Part shown: piece by piece, positions 6,430 through 6,526 of the stretch | Layout of the letters: each line of letters starts with the position of its first letter | Numbering within the stretch: the first letter of the stretch is position 1 | Source of the DNA: Desulfoplanes sp. | GTDB taxonomy: Bacteria > Desulfobacterota > Desulfovibrionia > Desulfovibrionales > Desulfomicrobiaceae | Assembly (NCBI GenBank): GCA_028708105.1 | Contig: JAQVZR010000102.1 | Span: 1 to 6,526 of the forward strand | Direction of reading: 5' to 3' | DNA length: 6,526 nucleotides | The notes under the pieces: model-generated | What the model was told of the DNA's origin: nothing | The model's input: the letters and a program-made list of their open reading frames with translations, nothing else | The model's database searches: none | Program-made: the position numbers and the translations under genes

Positions 6430-6526
6430 AAGATTTTTTCAGGAGTTGTTGCAGAAGCTGGGGGCGCAAAAAATTGCGTTGGGTCATCAAGCTGATGATC
6501 AGGCGGAGACTCTTTTGATGCATTTT
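6410..6526 (+). CDS. tilS: tRNA(Ile)-lysidine synthase fragment, no start, cut by window edge
   Basis: In the frame with codons starting at 6410, 6413 and so on, the DNA reads ARHFVRRRFFQELLQKLG followed by AQKIALGHQADDQAETLLMHF, to the last base. This matches the internal part of TilS after its PP-loop: the conserved [LV]RxxFF helix and the GHxxDDQxET signature. TilS modifies the wobble cytidine of tRNA-Ile (CAU) to lysidine and is normally essential. The N-terminal third, with the SGGxDS PP-loop, is absent, and no start codon or ribosome binding site belongs to this frame. The left limit of homology is uncertain (6400-6425). It overlaps the end of the adhesin frame by about 20 bases. It may be a misjoined part of an intact gene elsewhere or a real pseudogene fragment. 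Confidence 0.8.

Noticed and set aside
6370..6526. Programmed frameshift joining the adhesin to TilS as one protein
   Set aside because: The TilS piece lacks its catalytic PP-loop, an adhesin-TilS fusion makes no functional sense, and no slippery heptamer is seen at the stop. Chimera or rearrangement is simpler.

Overview
The window reads as chromosomal DNA of a Gram-negative bacterium, most likely a Desulfobacterota / Desulfovibrio-like sulfate reducer. That placement is an inference from three things: the ispG-proS arrangement, the bacterial-type ProRS, and a giant-adhesin-like protein with an LEPR motif followed by DUF4347. No 16S or other taxonomic marker is present. The sequence opens inside proS and closes inside a tilS-like reading frame, so neither edge is a gene boundary.

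The left half (1-3646) is a minus-strand cluster, transcribed right to left. It starts with ispG (3646-2573), a complete MEP-pathway iron-sulfur enzyme. Next is a 140-residue HEPN-like protein (2475-2053), resembling nucleotidyltransferase substrate-binding proteins of the HI0074 type but with no visible nucleotidyltransferase partner. The cluster ends with proS (1557 to beyond base 1), a prolyl-tRNA synthetase with its editing domain, which lacks about 55 C-terminal residues at the window edge. The roughly 495-base gap between the HEPN-like gene and proS holds a pair of inverted REP-like hairpins whose stems differ by one compensated base pair.

The middle (3647-4683) is about 1 kb without a credible gene. 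It contains a 21-bp imperfect inverted repeat (3875-3922), a C-run/G-run segment with small hairpins (4148-4194), a strong rho-independent terminator (4274-4316) with no recognisable gene in front of it, a 13-base tandem repeat, and an AT-rich region with a plausible sigma70-type promoter.

The right end (4684-6429, plus strand) encodes the N-terminal part of what is normally a very large exported surface protein: an LEPR motif, a DUF4347 domain with a caspase-like His/Cys arrangement, a nidogen-like (NIDO) domain, and one adhesin-type repeat. The frame stops abruptly after a second WNGE motif. Immediately afterwards, in another frame, the DNA encodes a clear internal piece of TilS (tRNA-Ile lysidine synthase) with the GHQADDQAET signature and no start. 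This junction is the most anomalous point in the window. It is either an assembly chimera or a real rearrangement that truncated the adhesin gene.

IspG and ProS are housekeeping functions (isoprenoid precursor synthesis and tRNA charging). The adhesin-like gene is an unrelated accessory locus facing away from them. I see no CRISPR array, tRNA, rRNA or transposase gene.
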